A stretch of DNA of 13,068 nt from DASYRM01 sp035646375 (GTDB lineage: Bacteria; Acidobacteriota; Vicinamibacteria; Vicinamibacterales; UBA2999). Positions 13,056 to 13,068 of the stretch are shown here, in pieces; positions within the stretch are counted from its first letter, which is position 1, and each line of letters starts with the position of its first letter. Position numbers and translations under genes: made by a program. The stretch spans positions 1 through 13,068 of the forward strand of contig DASRPM010000262.1 in assembly GCA_035646375.1 (NCBI GenBank), read 5' to 3'. The notes under the pieces were generated by a model. It made no database searches. It was not told the DNA's origin and saw nothing but the letters and a program-made list of their open reading frames with translations.

Positions 13056-13068
13056 AGCGTCTGAAACA
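13052..13068 (+). CDS. Possible start of a further gene (truncated by window end)
   Basis: An ATG at 13052 overlaps the methyltransferase stop as ATGA and continues M-K-R-L-K to the window edge. A short basic start is typical of a signal peptide, and the same ATGA overlap occurs in the minus-strand operon. Only five codons are visible and no strong ribosome site precedes it, so this is a pointer rather than a gene call. Confidence 0.25.

Overview
The window is GC-rich bacterial DNA, almost fully coding, with no RNA genes, insertion sequences, CRISPR or phage genes visible. The mix of a DUF6152 protein, secreted proteins with a W-E-G-D-T-L motif, metallo-beta-lactamase (MBL)-fold proteins with extra N-terminal domains, a PEGA-domain coiled-coil protein and a sigma-54-type promoter suggests an Acidobacteriota soil lineage, possibly Vicinamibacterales. 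This is inferred from gene content, not from a marker gene.

Layout. Bases 2-1210 (+) hold the 3' part of an MBL-fold hydrolase gene. Bases 1217-1925 (-) hold a small two-helix membrane protein and an unrecognised cytoplasmic protein. A divergent intergenic region (1926-2153) with several dyads leads into a plus-strand pair: an exported protein of unknown function and a secreted calcineurin-like phosphatase carrying all five purple-acid-phosphatase motifs (2154-3725). Bases 3738-8548 (-) form a compact five-gene operon, read from 8548 down to 3738: secreted protein A, DUF6152 protein, lipoprotein paralogue of A, secreted protein fused to a degenerate MBL domain, and a further secreted relative. 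Spacings are 55 nt, 23 nt, an SD overlapping the upstream stop codon, and a 4-nt ATGA overlap. Upstream, a divergent regulatory region (8549-8823) carries a sigma-70-like promoter for the operon and a sigma-54-like promoter for a plus-strand gene. That gene encodes a roughly 1118-residue protein: acidic N-terminus, long coiled coil with fourteen 34-residue repeats, one membrane helix, two PEGA-like domains and a Pro/Ala tail (8824-12180). A hairpin-containing gap precedes an exported SAM-methyltransferase-like protein (12246-13055), and a further gene may start at 13052.

How the genes may work together. Four of the five operon products share one recognisable secreted domain with a conserved cysteine pair. 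The fifth is DUF6152, whose predicted mature N-terminus is His-His. Nearly every product in the window with a visible N-terminus is exported or membrane-bound. The simplest reading is an envelope or periplasmic module acting on an unknown substrate. The substrate cannot be read from sequence. The operon is the best candidate for an undescribed system here, and the repeat coiled-coil protein is the most striking single gene.
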